From assembly GCF_018588885.1 (NCBI RefSeq), contig NZ_JAFFIW010000025.1, forward strand, positions 1 through 64,000: DNA of 64,000 nucleotides, read 5' to 3'. Source of the stretch: Mesorhizobium sp. dw_380. Lineage in GTDB: Bacteria > Pseudomonadota > Alphaproteobacteria > Rhizobiales > Rhizobiaceae. Of this stretch, positions 25,479-33,606 are shown in pieces (within the stretch, counting starts at the first letter, position 1; every line of letters starts with the position of its first letter). The notes under the pieces were generated by a model that had not been told where the DNA came from, ran no database searches, and worked only from the letters and a program-made list of their open reading frames with translations. The translations under genes and the position numbers were made by a program.

Positions 25479-25697
25479 TCACTGCGCCGACGGCATTTCG
25501 GCGTCGCCCTCGTCGGTGAAGGGCGAGGCACTCGGCACACATTGTACAGACCAGCCGGCCGGGGTCGGCTGCTTCTGGTATTCGGTGATGGCGGCGGTGC
25601 ACTGCTCGCGCTTGTCGAAGGTGCTGGGCAGCACAACCATGCCGCCCTGCGGGCCGGCGATTACGAGATACCAGACCAACGCTGCGGTTGTAGCCAT
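25479..25697 (-). CDS. Small hypothetical protein
   Basis: A 72-residue protein starting MATTAALVWYLVIAGPQGGM, with one short hydrophobic N-terminal stretch that may be a signal or membrane anchor. Two cysteines (in REQCTAAITEYQ and WSVQCVPS) may pair, as in small periplasmic proteins. A clear aaggaa lies 7 bp before the ATG, which supports a real gene; the frame upstream to 25802 is not preceded by such a site. The 3' end abuts a RIME-like repeat. No family recognised. Confidence 0.7.
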   Translation of the reverse strand: MATTAALVWYLVIAGPQGGMVVLPSTFDKREQCTAAITEYQKQPTPAGWSVQCVPSASPFTDEGDAEMPSAQ

Positions 25698-25886
25698 GGG
25701 AATTTCCTTATTCTGCCCAGCGGGGCGCTTGTTGCGGAGTCGTTTCGATCCTAACAACTCTACGGAAATGACGAAAGCATGGCCGCGGCGCAGCGTTTTC
25801 ACGCTCAGATCACAGCCGCGTGGCGATGCGGCGGTTCTGTCCGCGGTCTTGGCGTGCGATCTCAGTTTTATTCGGGTTGCCTAGGT

Positions 25887-26627
25887 TTATTCCGGCTGCC
25901 TGTAAGCGACGAAGCGGTTGTGCTTGGCCTGGAAGATCAGTCCAGTCTCTTTCAGGTCGGGGCTGGCCAGCGGCACGATGAGCTTGGCGATCTCCGAAGG
26001 ATGCGGCAGCGTCTCCGGATCCTCGCCGGGCACGGCCTGGGCTCGCATGGCCGTGCGGGTGGCGCCCGGGTCGGCGGCATTGACGCGTAGCGGCAGACTT
26101 TGCGTCTCGTGCGCCCAGGAGCGCATCATGGTCTCGACCGCCGCCTTCGATGCCGCGTAAGGCGCCCAGAAGGCGCGCGCCGAATGCGCTGCGTTGGACG
26201 ACATGATGATAGCCCGGCCGGCATCCGAAAGCCGCAGCAGCGGGTCGACGGAGCGGATCAGCCGCCAGGTCGAGGTGACATTGATGGTCATCACCTTCTC
26301 GAAGGTCTTCGCCTCGACATGGCCGATCGGCGAGATGACGCCAAGCACGCCCGCATTGGCGACGAGAATGTCGAGCTTGCCCCAGCGCTCATGAATGGCG
26401 CCGCCCAGCCGGTCGATGCCGGCCATATCGGCGAGATCGAGCGGCACCAGCGTCGCCTGACCGCCGGCCGCCTTGATCTGGTCATCGAGTTCTTCCAGCC
26501 CGCCCACCGTGCGCGCCACCGCGATGACGTGCGCACCGGCGGCGGCCAGTTCCCTGGCGATGAAATAGCCAATGCCGCGCGAGGCGCCGGTGACGACCGC
26601 AACGCGGCCGGAGAGGTCGAGGGTCAT
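25887..26627 (-). CDS. Short-chain dehydrogenase/reductase (SDR)
   Basis: A 246-residue classical SDR. TGASRGIG (residues 14-21) binds NAD(P), VANAG stabilises the sheet, and the catalytic set is Ser (MSSNAAHSARAF), Tyr and Lys (PYAASKAAVE). It is transcribed in the same direction as purF, 32 bp downstream of it, so may be read from the purF promoter. Substrate not predictable. Confidence 0.9.
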   Translation of the reverse strand: MTLDLSGRVAVVTGASRGIGYFIARELAAAGAHVIAVARTVGGLEELDDQIKAAGGQATLVPLDLADMAGIDRLGGAIHERWGKLDILVANAGVLGVISPIGHVEAKTFEKVMTINVTSTWRLIRSVDPLLRLSDAGRAIIMSSNAAHSARAFWAPYAASKAAVETMMRSWAHETQSLPLRVNAADPGATRTAMRAQAVPGEDPETLPHPSEIAKLIVPLASPDLKETGLIFQAKHNRFVAYRQPE

Positions 26628-26659
26628 GCGAGAATTTCCGTGAGGTCGGCGTCCGGCAC

Positions 26660-28129
26660 CTATGCCCCGCTCGTCGCCAGCAGCGACAGCGTGCGTACGT
26701 TGTCGTGGCCTTCGAAGTCGAGCAGGCGGGTCGGGTACTGGCCGGTGAAGCAGGCGTCGCAGAACTGCGGCTGGTCGTTGTCGCGGCTCGCCTCACCGAC
26801 GGCGCGGTAGAGCCCGTCGATCGACAGGAATCCGAGCGAATCGACGCGGATGAACTCGGCCATTTCTTCCACCGACATGCGGGAAGCCAGGAGCTTCGAC
26901 TTCTCCGGCGTGTCGACACCGTAGAAGCAGGAGGCGCTGGTCGGCGGCGAGGCGATGCGCATGTGCACTTCCCTGGCGCCGGCGTCGCGAACCATCTGCA
27001 CGATCTTCTGGCTGGTGGTGCCGCGCACGATCGAGTCATCGACCAGCACCACACGCTTGCCCTCGATCATGCGGCGGTTGGCGTTGTGCTTCAGCTTGAC
27101 GCCCATGTGGCGGATCGAATCGCCAGGCTGGATGAAGGTGCGCCCGACATAGTGGTTGCGGATGATGCCAAGTTCGAAGGGAATGCCGGCTGCCTGGGAA
27201 AAGCCGATTGCCGCCGGCGTGCCCGAGTCCGGCACCGGCACGACGATGTCGGCCTCGACCGGGTTTTCCTGCGCCAGCTCGGCGCCGATGCGCTTGCGCA
27301 CCTCGTAGACGTTGCGGCCTTCGACCGAAGAATCCGGCCGGGCGAAATAGACATATTCGAAGATGCAGAAGCGGGTCTTCTGCGGCTCGAACGGGAACAG
27401 GCTTTCAATGCCCTTGGAGGTGACGACCACCATCTCGCCGGGCTTCAGGTCGCGCACGAAGCGCGCGCCGATGATGTCGAGCGCGCAGGTCTCGGAGGCG
27501 AGGATCCAGGCGCCGTCGAGATCGCCCAGCACCAGCGGGCGGATGCCGAGCGGATCGCGGCAGCCGATCATCTTCTTGGCCGTCATCGCCACCAGCGAGA
27601 AGGCGCCCTCGACCTGCCGCACCGCGTCGATGAAGCGCGAGTTGAGGTCGCGCTCCTTGCTGGTCGCAACCAGGTGCAGAAGCGTCTCGGTGTCGGAGGT
27701 GGAGGAGAAGATCGCGCCCTGCTTCTGCAGCGCGCGCTGCACCGTCATGGCGTTGGTCAAATTGCCGTTGTGGGCAACGGCAAAGCCGCCATCGGCGAGT
27801 TCCGCGAAGAAGGGCTGGATGTTGCGCATGCCGGCGCCGCCTGTCGTGGCGTAGCGCGTATGGCCGATGGCGCGGTTGCCTTGCAGGCTGTCGATGACGC
27901 GCTGCTTGGTGAAGGTGTCGCCGATCAGGCCGACATGGTGTTCGACATGGAACTGGGTGCCGTCATAAGAGACGATGCCGGCCGCTTCCTGGCCGCGATG
28001 CTGCAGCGCGTGCAGGCCGAGTGTGACGATGGCTGCCGCGTCCTGCCGGCCGAAAATGCCGAACACGCCGCATTCGTCATGGAAATGATCGTCGGCCTCG
28101 GCGGAAAGCACGTCGTCTGCGTCTGCCAT
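26660..28129 (-). CDS. purF: Amidophosphoribosyltransferase
   Basis: About 489 residues, catalysing the first committed step of purine synthesis: PRPP and glutamine to phosphoribosylamine. An N-terminal propeptide precedes Cys20 (DECGVFGIFG), the Ntn-type glutaminase nucleophile. LVDDSIVRGTTS is the PRPP-binding loop. The start at 28129 follows ggag by 6 bp; an ATG 24 bp upstream is the alternative. The cvpA gene lies just upstream on the same strand, an arrangement common in proteobacteria, but a 46-bp hairpin repeat sits between them. Confidence 0.96.
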   Translation of the reverse strand: MADADDVLSAEADDHFHDECGVFGIFGRQDAAAIVTLGLHALQHRGQEAAGIVSYDGTQFHVEHHVGLIGDTFTKQRVIDSLQGNRAIGHTRYATTGGAGMRNIQPFFAELADGGFAVAHNGNLTNAMTVQRALQKQGAIFSSTSDTETLLHLVATSKERDLNSRFIDAVRQVEGAFSLVAMTAKKMIGCRDPLGIRPLVLGDLDGAWILASETCALDIIGARFVRDLKPGEMVVVTSKGIESLFPFEPQKTRFCIFEYVYFARPDSSVEGRNVYEVRKRIGAELAQENPVEADIVVPVPDSGTPAAIGFSQAAGIPFELGIIRNHYVGRTFIQPGDSIRHMGVKLKHNANRRMIEGKRVVLVDDSIVRGTTSQKIVQMVRDAGAREVHMRIASPPTSASCFYGVDTPEKSKLLASRMSVEEMAEFIRVDSLGFLSIDGLYRAVGEASRDNDQPQFCDACFTGQYPTRLLDFEGHDNVRTLSLLATSGA

Positions 28130-28230
28130 CTTAAGCTCCGCTAAAATCGCCATATAAGGCGCTCACGCGTCGAAAGCAACGCAAACCGTGCGGTCGTTCA
28201 TACCATCGTCCGCTCGGGCGCCCGTTCTGG

Positions 28231-28276
28231 CGCAATTCCAGGAAAAGTGTGAAACGGTTTTCCGTCCGGAATTGCG
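28231..28276. repeat. 46-bp nested inverted repeat, copy 1
   Basis: Outer arms cgcaattcc (28231-28239) and ggaattgcg (28268-28276) enclose an inner ggaaaa/ttttcc pair. A degraded copy occurs at 63845-63890. This family of short hairpin repeats is frequent in Mesorhizobium intergenic DNA. Here it lies between purF and cvpA. Confidence 0.75.
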
Positions 28277-28300
28277 TCAAAAACAAAGAGCCTAGGCGCG

Positions 28301-28960
28301 TCAGTTTGCCGGTGCTGCCGGCGCCGGCTTGGCCGTGTTGTCCGCCGGGCCGGTGTCATTGTCGTCGGGAGCCGGCGCGTTGGCATCGTCACCTGTCGCC
28401 GGCACATCCGCCGCTGGCGCATCCGGGGCAGCCTGAGTGTCGCCGCCCGCTTTCGGGCTGAGCTTCTTCAGGATTGCGTTTTCGGTATCGGCGGGCAGCA
28501 GACTCTCAATCTTGGCGCCAATCGATTCCAGCAGCGGCCGCGACTTGGCCTCTGTCACCCAGGCGGGCGCCTTGGTGCCGGCCAGCCAGTTGAAGAACAG
28601 CAGGGCGACCGCGACGACCAGGATGCCGCGCGCGGCGCCGTAGAGGAAACCGAGCGTCCGGTCGAGCGCGCCGATCCGGGAATCGATGATCCAGTCGGCG
28701 AGCTTCATGGTGATGACCGAGACAACGATCAGCGCGATGATGAAAACGACACCGGCCGAGGCCGCCATGGCGATCTTCTCATTGTCGATATAGGGCTTCA
28801 GATAGGGCAGCACCGGCTTGTAGAAGAAGTAAGCCGCCGCCGCCGCCGCTGCCCACGAGACCACCGACAGGACCTCGCGCGAAAAGCCGCGAACCATGGC
28901 GAGCATCGCCGAGACCAGGGTGAAGCCGACGAGAATTCCGTCAAGCAGCGTAATCGGCAT
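28301..28960 (-). CDS. cvpA: CvpA-family membrane protein
   Basis: A 219-residue inner-membrane protein with four predicted helices in the first 130 residues (for example LLDGILVGFTLVSAMLAMV) and the conserved GALDRTLGFLYGAARGILVV segment of CvpA. The C-terminal 60 residues are Ala/Pro/Asp-rich, soluble and low-complexity. In E. coli CvpA is needed for colicin V production and bile salt tolerance; its molecular function remains unclear. It lies between radA and purF on the minus strand, in line with proteobacterial synteny. Confidence 0.9.
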   Translation of the reverse strand: MPITLLDGILVGFTLVSAMLAMVRGFSREVLSVVSWAAAAAAAYFFYKPVLPYLKPYIDNEKIAMAASAGVVFIIALIVVSVITMKLADWIIDSRIGALDRTLGFLYGAARGILVVAVALLFFNWLAGTKAPAWVTEAKSRPLLESIGAKIESLLPADTENAILKKLSPKAGGDTQAAPDAPAADVPATGDDANAPAPDDNDTGPADNTAKPAPAAPAN

Positions 28961-29007
28961 GTCTTTCGCCCCACTCCGATCTCTTGTTCACGGCCCGACG
29001 AGCCGCG

Positions 29008-30426
29008 TCACTCTTCATCGTCCACGCGGCTTCGGCGTGAGCCGGATATGCGCGCCACGAGGTCGGCAAGCTCGGTGGGCTGGAAAGCGCCGGCCCCGAT
29101 CCCCCCGGCCCCATTGGCACCAACAAGTTCCTCGCTGCCCAAGGGCAGAACCGCGCTACCAAACCCCAGCTTTTCGGCTTCCTTGAGGCGCTGCTGCGCA
29201 TGCGCAACCGGCCTCACCGCGCCCGAAAGGCTGATTTCGCCGAAATAGACGCAATCGGCGGGAAGGGCAAGGCCGGTGAGCGAGGAAACCAATGCGGCGG
29301 CGACCGCGAGATCGGCCGCCGGCTCGCTGATGCGGTAGCCACCGGCAACATTCAGATAGACATCATGCTGGCCGAAGCGAACGCCGCAATGCGCCTCCAG
29401 CACCGCCAGCACCATCGACAATCGCGCGCCGTCCCAGCCGACCACCGCCCGGCGCGGCGTGCCGAGCTTGGAGGGCGCGACCAGCGCCTGGATCTCGACC
29501 AGGACGGGCCTTGTGCCTTCCATGCCGGCGAAAACGGCCGCACCCGGCGATTTCGCATGCCGCTCACCGAGGAACAGCTCCGATGGATTGGAAACCTCGC
29601 GCAAACCTTTGTCCGACATTTCGAAGACGCCGATCTCGTCGGTCGGTCCGAAGCGGTTCTTCACCGTGCGCAGGATGCGGAAGTGATGGCCGCCTTCGCC
29701 CTCGAAATAGAGCACGCCGTCGACCATGTGCTCGACGACCCGCGGTCCGGCGATCTGGCCTTCCTTGGTGACATGGCCGACCAGCACGATCGCTGCACCC
29801 GTGGATTTCGCATAGCGGATCATTGCCTGGGCGGCGGCGCGCACCTGGGTAACGGTGCCGGGCGCCGAATCGGCAAGATCGGTCCACAGCGTCTGGATCG
29901 AATCGAGAATGACCAGATCCGGCCGCTTGCCGTCGGCGATCGTGGCAAGAATGTCCTCGACATTGGTTTCCGCCGCCAGCTCGACCGGCGCCGAGGCAAC
30001 GCCGAGCCTCTGCGCGCGCAGCCTGATCTGGGCGACGGCCTCTTCGCCCGAGACATAGACGATGCGGTGGCCCTTGGAAGCAAGAGCCGCAGCGGCTTGG
30101 GTGAGCAGCGTCGACTTGCCGATGCCGGGATCGCCGCCGACCAGCAGCGCCGAACCACGCACAAAACCGCCGCCGGTGGCGCGGTCAAGTTCGCCGATGC
30201 CCGAGACGATGCGCGGCGCATCCTCGATGTCGCCCGACAAGGTTGTCAGCACCACCGCGCGGCCTTTGCGGGCATTGCGCGTGTTGGCTGGCCCCGAGCC
30301 GATGCCGCCGGACGTGCCTTCCTCGACCAGCGTGTTCCATTCGCCGCAGGCATCGCATTTGCCGGCCCAGCGCTGATGCACCGACCCGCAATTCTGGCAG
30401 ATGAACTGGACGCGCGATTTAGCCAT
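29008..30426 (-). CDS. radA: DNA repair protein RadA (Sms)
   Basis: About 472 residues. RadA is a DnaB-like branch-migration helicase that acts in recombination. The N-terminal C4 zinc finger is at Cys10, 13, 24 and 27. Walker A, GGDPGIGKS, is at 97-105, the RadA-specific KNRFG at 256-260, and a Lon-like domain follows. The start at 30426 (MAKSRVQFICQNCG) is supported by the zinc finger position; the upstream open frame is just a repeat element. In the same strand block as dnaB and cvpA. Confidence 0.96.
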   Translation of the reverse strand: MAKSRVQFICQNCGSVHQRWAGKCDACGEWNTLVEEGTSGGIGSGPANTRNARKGRAVVLTTLSGDIEDAPRIVSGIGELDRATGGGFVRGSALLVGGDPGIGKSTLLTQAAAALASKGHRIVYVSGEEAVAQIRLRAQRLGVASAPVELAAETNVEDILATIADGKRPDLVILDSIQTLWTDLADSAPGTVTQVRAAAQAMIRYAKSTGAAIVLVGHVTKEGQIAGPRVVEHMVDGVLYFEGEGGHHFRILRTVKNRFGPTDEIGVFEMSDKGLREVSNPSELFLGERHAKSPGAAVFAGMEGTRPVLVEIQALVAPSKLGTPRRAVVGWDGARLSMVLAVLEAHCGVRFGQHDVYLNVAGGYRISEPAADLAVAAALVSSLTGLALPADCVYFGEISLSGAVRPVAHAQQRLKEAEKLGFGSAVLPLGSEELVGANGAGGIGAGAFQPTELADLVARISGSRRSRVDDEE

Positions 30427-30478
30427 GGAGCGGCGCCAGTTCGGGAGAAAATGCAAACAACAACAGGCAGGTCGGAGG

Positions 30479-30642
30479 GACAGGCCCCCCCTCTGGCCTG
30501 CCGGCCATCTCCCCCTCAAGGGGGGAGATCAGCAGCTTCGATCCTACCGCCCATCTCGTTAGATTGGCAATTGGGGAAAGCCCGCGTGACATCAAATCTC
30601 CCCCCTTGAGGGGTCCGGCAGGACAGAGGGGGGTGGGACGGA
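30479..30642. repeat. RIME-like composite palindromic repeat
   Basis: Two inverted half-elements: cctgccggccatctccccct and caaggggggagatc (about 30496-30530), and caaatctccccccttgagg then tccggcaggacagagggggg (about 30595-30640). They enclose about 65 bp of ordinary sequence and fill the radA-dnaB gap. This may act as mRNA processing or stability signal; inference. Confidence 0.72.
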
Positions 30643-30662
30643 TCGAGGTCTGTTTCAAGAGG

Positions 30663-32153
30663 TCACTCAAACCTCTCCGCGATATGGTGCTCCTCAGCCA
30701 GATCGGAGAAGCGGGTGAATTCGCCGTGGAAGGCGAGCGTGACCGAGCCCGTCGGGCCGTGGCGCTGCTTGGCGACGATCACCTCGGCCTTGCCGCGCAT
30801 CTCGTTCATCTCGTTTTCCCACTTGACGTATTCCTCCGTGCCGAGCTTCGGCTCACGGTTCTTGAGATAATACTCCTCACGATAGACGAACATCACGACG
30901 TCGGCGTCCTGCTCGATCGAACCGGATTCACGCAAATCGGATAGCTGTGGGCGCTTGTCTTCGCGGCTTTCAACCTGACGCGACAGCTGCGACAACGCGA
31001 TGATCGGCACGGCCAGTTCCTTGGCCAGCGCCTTCAGGCCCGTGGTGATCTCGGTGATCTCCTGCACACGATTCTGCGAAGACTTGGCGCTCGAACCCTG
31101 CATCAGCTGGATATAGTCGATGACGATCAGGTCGAGGCCGCGCTGGCGCTTCAGGCGACGCGCGCGGGCCGACAGCTGTGCAATCGAAATACCGCCGGTC
31201 TGGTCGATGAACAGCGGGATCTTCTGCATGGTCTGCGAACAGGCGACCAGCTTTTCGAAGTCCATTTCGGTGATTTCGCCGCGGCGGATCTTCGAGGACG
31301 AAATTTCGGTCTGTTCGGAAATGATGCGGGTGGCGAGCTGTTCGGACGACATTTCGAGCGAGAAGAAGCCGACGACACCACCATTGGCCGCCTTGAACGA
31401 GCCGTCGGCCTGCTGCGCCGGCTCATACATCTCGGCAATGTTGAAGGCGATGTTGGTGGCGAGCGATGTCTTGCCCATGCCTGGACGCCCGGCGATGATG
31501 ATCAGATCGGACGATTGCAGGCCGCCCATGCGGCGGTCGAGATCGCGCATGCCGGTGGCTAGGCCGGACAGATGACCGTCGCGCATATAGGCCGCGTTGG
31601 CCATGTCGACCGCGGTCTTGACCGCATCGGTGAAGCTCTCGAAGCCGCCATCATAGCGGCCGGTTTCGGCCAACTCGAACAGGCGGCGCTCGGCGTCCTC
31701 GATCTGCTCGGAAGGCGACATGTCGACCGGCGCGTCATAGGCGATGTTGACCATGTCCTCGCCGACGGTGATCAGCGCGCGCCGCGTCGCCAGGTCATAG
31801 ATGGCGCGGCCATAATCGGTGGCGTTGACGACGGTGACCGCTTCGACCGCCAACCGCACGATATATTGCGCAACCGTCATGTCGCCGACCTTTTCGTCGG
31901 CCGGCAGGAAGGTCTTTAAGGTGATCGGCGTCGCCACCTTGCCCATGCGGATGAGTTCGGCCGCGATCTCGAAGATCCTGCGATGCAGGGGTTCGTAGAA
32001 ATGGCCGGGCTTCAGGAAGTCGGAGACGCGGTAGAAGGCATCGTTGTTGACGAGAATCGCACCGAGCAGCGCCTGCTCGGCCTCGATGTTGTTCGGCGCC
32101 TCGCGGTAGAGCGGTTGCTCCGCCACGCCGAATTTTCGCGCTGCTTCTGCCAT
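30663..32153 (-). CDS. dnaB: Replicative DNA helicase DnaB
   Basis: A 496-residue hexameric helicase that unwinds DNA at the replication fork. The N-terminal primase-interacting domain covers about 15-125 and the RecA-like ATPase domain about 195-480. Walker A GRPGMGKTS is at 222-230; LIVIDYIQLMQG is Walker B; ELAVPIIALSQLSRQVE is the H3 region. Transcribed with radA and cvpA. The 226 bp upstream holds a LexA-like box at 32345-32359 but no gene. Confidence 0.97.
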   Translation of the reverse strand: MAEAARKFGVAEQPLYREAPNNIEAEQALLGAILVNNDAFYRVSDFLKPGHFYEPLHRRIFEIAAELIRMGKVATPITLKTFLPADEKVGDMTVAQYIVRLAVEAVTVVNATDYGRAIYDLATRRALITVGEDMVNIAYDAPVDMSPSEQIEDAERRLFELAETGRYDGGFESFTDAVKTAVDMANAAYMRDGHLSGLATGMRDLDRRMGGLQSSDLIIIAGRPGMGKTSLATNIAFNIAEMYEPAQQADGSFKAANGGVVGFFSLEMSSEQLATRIISEQTEISSSKIRRGEITEMDFEKLVACSQTMQKIPLFIDQTGGISIAQLSARARRLKRQRGLDLIVIDYIQLMQGSSAKSSQNRVQEITEITTGLKALAKELAVPIIALSQLSRQVESREDKRPQLSDLRESGSIEQDADVVMFVYREEYYLKNREPKLGTEEYVKWENEMNEMRGKAEVIVAKQRHGPTGSVTLAFHGEFTRFSDLAEEHHIAERFE

Positions 32154-32344
32154 GATGTCCCCGATGTCGATCCCGGCCTCTCGATATCAGAACGGGAAAA
32201 GTCGGTGCTGACTTATCTGCAACAGTCCCTGCCCAACCGGCTTTGATGCCCACTGTTCACAGGAGGGGCACACCGTCCACAGGACAGAATTCCCGTGCTC
32301 CGATTCCGGTTGACTTGGCAAGGTTGTGATTCGTAGGAGGAATA

Positions 32345-32359
32345 GAACAAATAAAGAAC
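32345..32359. promoter_or_regulatory. Possible LexA box (GTTC-N7-GTTC)
   Basis: GAAC-N7-GAAC on the plus strand, i.e. GTTC-TTTATTT-GTTC on the minus strand, the direct-repeat form used by alphaproteobacterial LexA. It lies about 190 bp upstream of dnaB in the only non-coding gap there. About one such match is expected by chance in a window this size, so the call is weak. Confidence 0.35.
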
Positions 32360-32379
32360 GAAATCAAGGGATTTAGCCC

Positions 32380-33342
32380 CTAGGCGGAATCGCCCCAGTC
32401 CAGCCGCCGCGCCACCTTGAACAGTTCGCCGTCGCGTTTGGTGAAAAGCCTCTCGCGGGCGCCGCCGTCCGGTTCGCACAGTTTGAGCAGCACTTTGCCG
32501 GAACCGGATTTCGGCGGCGCGATCACGCGCGCCGAGCGGACCGGCGCTGCATGCCGCGACGCTGCGACATAAATGAACTTCTCGTCCTCCCACGGCACTT
32601 CCGCGTCCTTGGCCAGCCGGTGCAGGCGCGAGCGGGCGACGCGACGGGAAAAGTGGCACCAGTCGGGCGGGTTGAGCGGGCAGGGCGTTTGGTGTGGACA
32701 AGGCGCCAGCAGATGCGCGCCGGCCGCGATCAATTGCGCGCGCACCGCCAGAATTCGCTGCCAGCCCGCAGGCGTGCCCGGCTCGACGATCAGCAATGTG
32801 TCTGTCGTGAGCTGCCACAGCCGGTCGACCATTCTGGGCAGGGACGCCGGGATGATCTCGTCCAGCACATAGGCGCAGGTGACGAGGTCTGCCGGCTGAA
32901 GGCCGGCGAGGTCGATGGTGACGTCGCCGGCCTGCCAGACGGTCCTGGCCGTGATGGCATCGGCGGCAAGCGTTTCGCCGACCTTGCGGACCGCCGCACT
33001 CGCTTCCAGCAACAGGGCCCGTTCGAGATCGGGCCAGAGCTCGCAGGTGGCCCAAAGCACCGTACCAGGCCCGGCGCCGACATCGAGCAGGGTTCTCGGC
33101 ATGAAATCCGGCCGGGCCTCGGCCAGCGCGTCGAGGCTGGCGCGGACCGCGGCATAGGTCGCCGGCAATCGCGTTGCCAGATAGGCTCTAACCGCAAAGT
33201 CCTGCGCCATGTGCAGACGGCCGTCGCGCAGTTCGGCGCGGTAGCGGTCCGACAGGGTTTTCGCTGCCTGCTTCAGCTCCGGCAGCGGGATTTTTTCCAG
33301 GATACGATCGACGGCTTGTCGAAGAGAGGCCGGCAGCTCCAT
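32380..33342 (-). CDS. Rsm22-family small-subunit rRNA methyltransferase-like protein
   Basis: A 320-residue SAM-dependent methyltransferase of the Rsm22 family (METTL17 in mitochondria). TLLDVGAGPGTVLWA (about 85-99) is the SAM-binding motif I. Cys215, His217, Cys221 and Cys229 form a cluster (LLAPCPHQTPCPL then DWCHFSRR) in the place where METTL17 ligates a [4Fe-4S] cluster. It is thought to act in assembly of the ribosomal small subunit. The start at 33342 is 3 bp after the stop of the ynfA remnant, so the two may be translationally coupled. Confidence 0.88.
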   Translation of the reverse strand: MELPASLRQAVDRILEKIPLPELKQAAKTLSDRYRAELRDGRLHMAQDFAVRAYLATRLPATYAAVRASLDALAEARPDFMPRTLLDVGAGPGTVLWATCELWPDLERALLLEASAAVRKVGETLAADAITARTVWQAGDVTIDLAGLQPADLVTCAYVLDEIIPASLPRMVDRLWQLTTDTLLIVEPGTPAGWQRILAVRAQLIAAGAHLLAPCPHQTPCPLNPPDWCHFSRRVARSRLHRLAKDAEVPWEDEKFIYVAASRHAAPVRSARVIAPPKSGSGKVLLKLCEPDGGARERLFTKRDGELFKVARRLDWGDSA

Positions 33343-33345
33343 GCC

Positions 33346-33516
33346 CTATGCCCCTCGCGGTGCGAGCAGGATCAGCGAAGCGCCGGCGATGCAGAGCGCC
33401 GCACCGCCAAAATCCCAGCGGTCGGGCCGCACGCCTTCCAGCCGCCACCAGGCCCATACCGAAAAACAGCCGGCGATCTCGGCCAGTGCCGCGGCGGTGT
33501 GGAGGAGATGGGTCAT
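33346..33516 (-). pseudogene. ynfA: YnfA-family (UPF0060) membrane protein, internally deleted remnant
   Basis: A 56-codon frame, half the family's usual ~108. The first 25 residues (MTHLLHTAAALAEIAGCFSV) match the YnfA N-terminus with its EIAGCF motif. The last 30 (EGVRPDRWDFGGAALCIAG then ASLILLAPRG) match the C-terminal helix. The middle two helices are gone, and the frame is kept across the junction at VWAWWRL/EGVRPD. Intact YnfA is a four-helix small membrane protein, reported as an SMR-like efflux component. No clear ribosome site. Stop lies 3 bp before the Rsm22 gene start. Confidence 0.8.
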
Positions 33517-33606
33517 GAAAAGGGACTCGCGACGATCACGAGGCCTTTTTCAGGGCAGGGGCCGGGAATGGCAAGCGCCAAAGGCAACCGGCGTGCCTAC
33601 GGCATT

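Noticed and set aside
26705..28144. 479-codon frame antisense to purF
   Set aside because: Shadow of a highly conserved enzyme gene; His/Asp/Val-rich nonsense.
32245..32290. DnaA boxes upstream of dnaB (tgttcacag, gtccacag)
   Set aside because: Both differ from TTATCCACA at key positions, and there is no replication-origin context.
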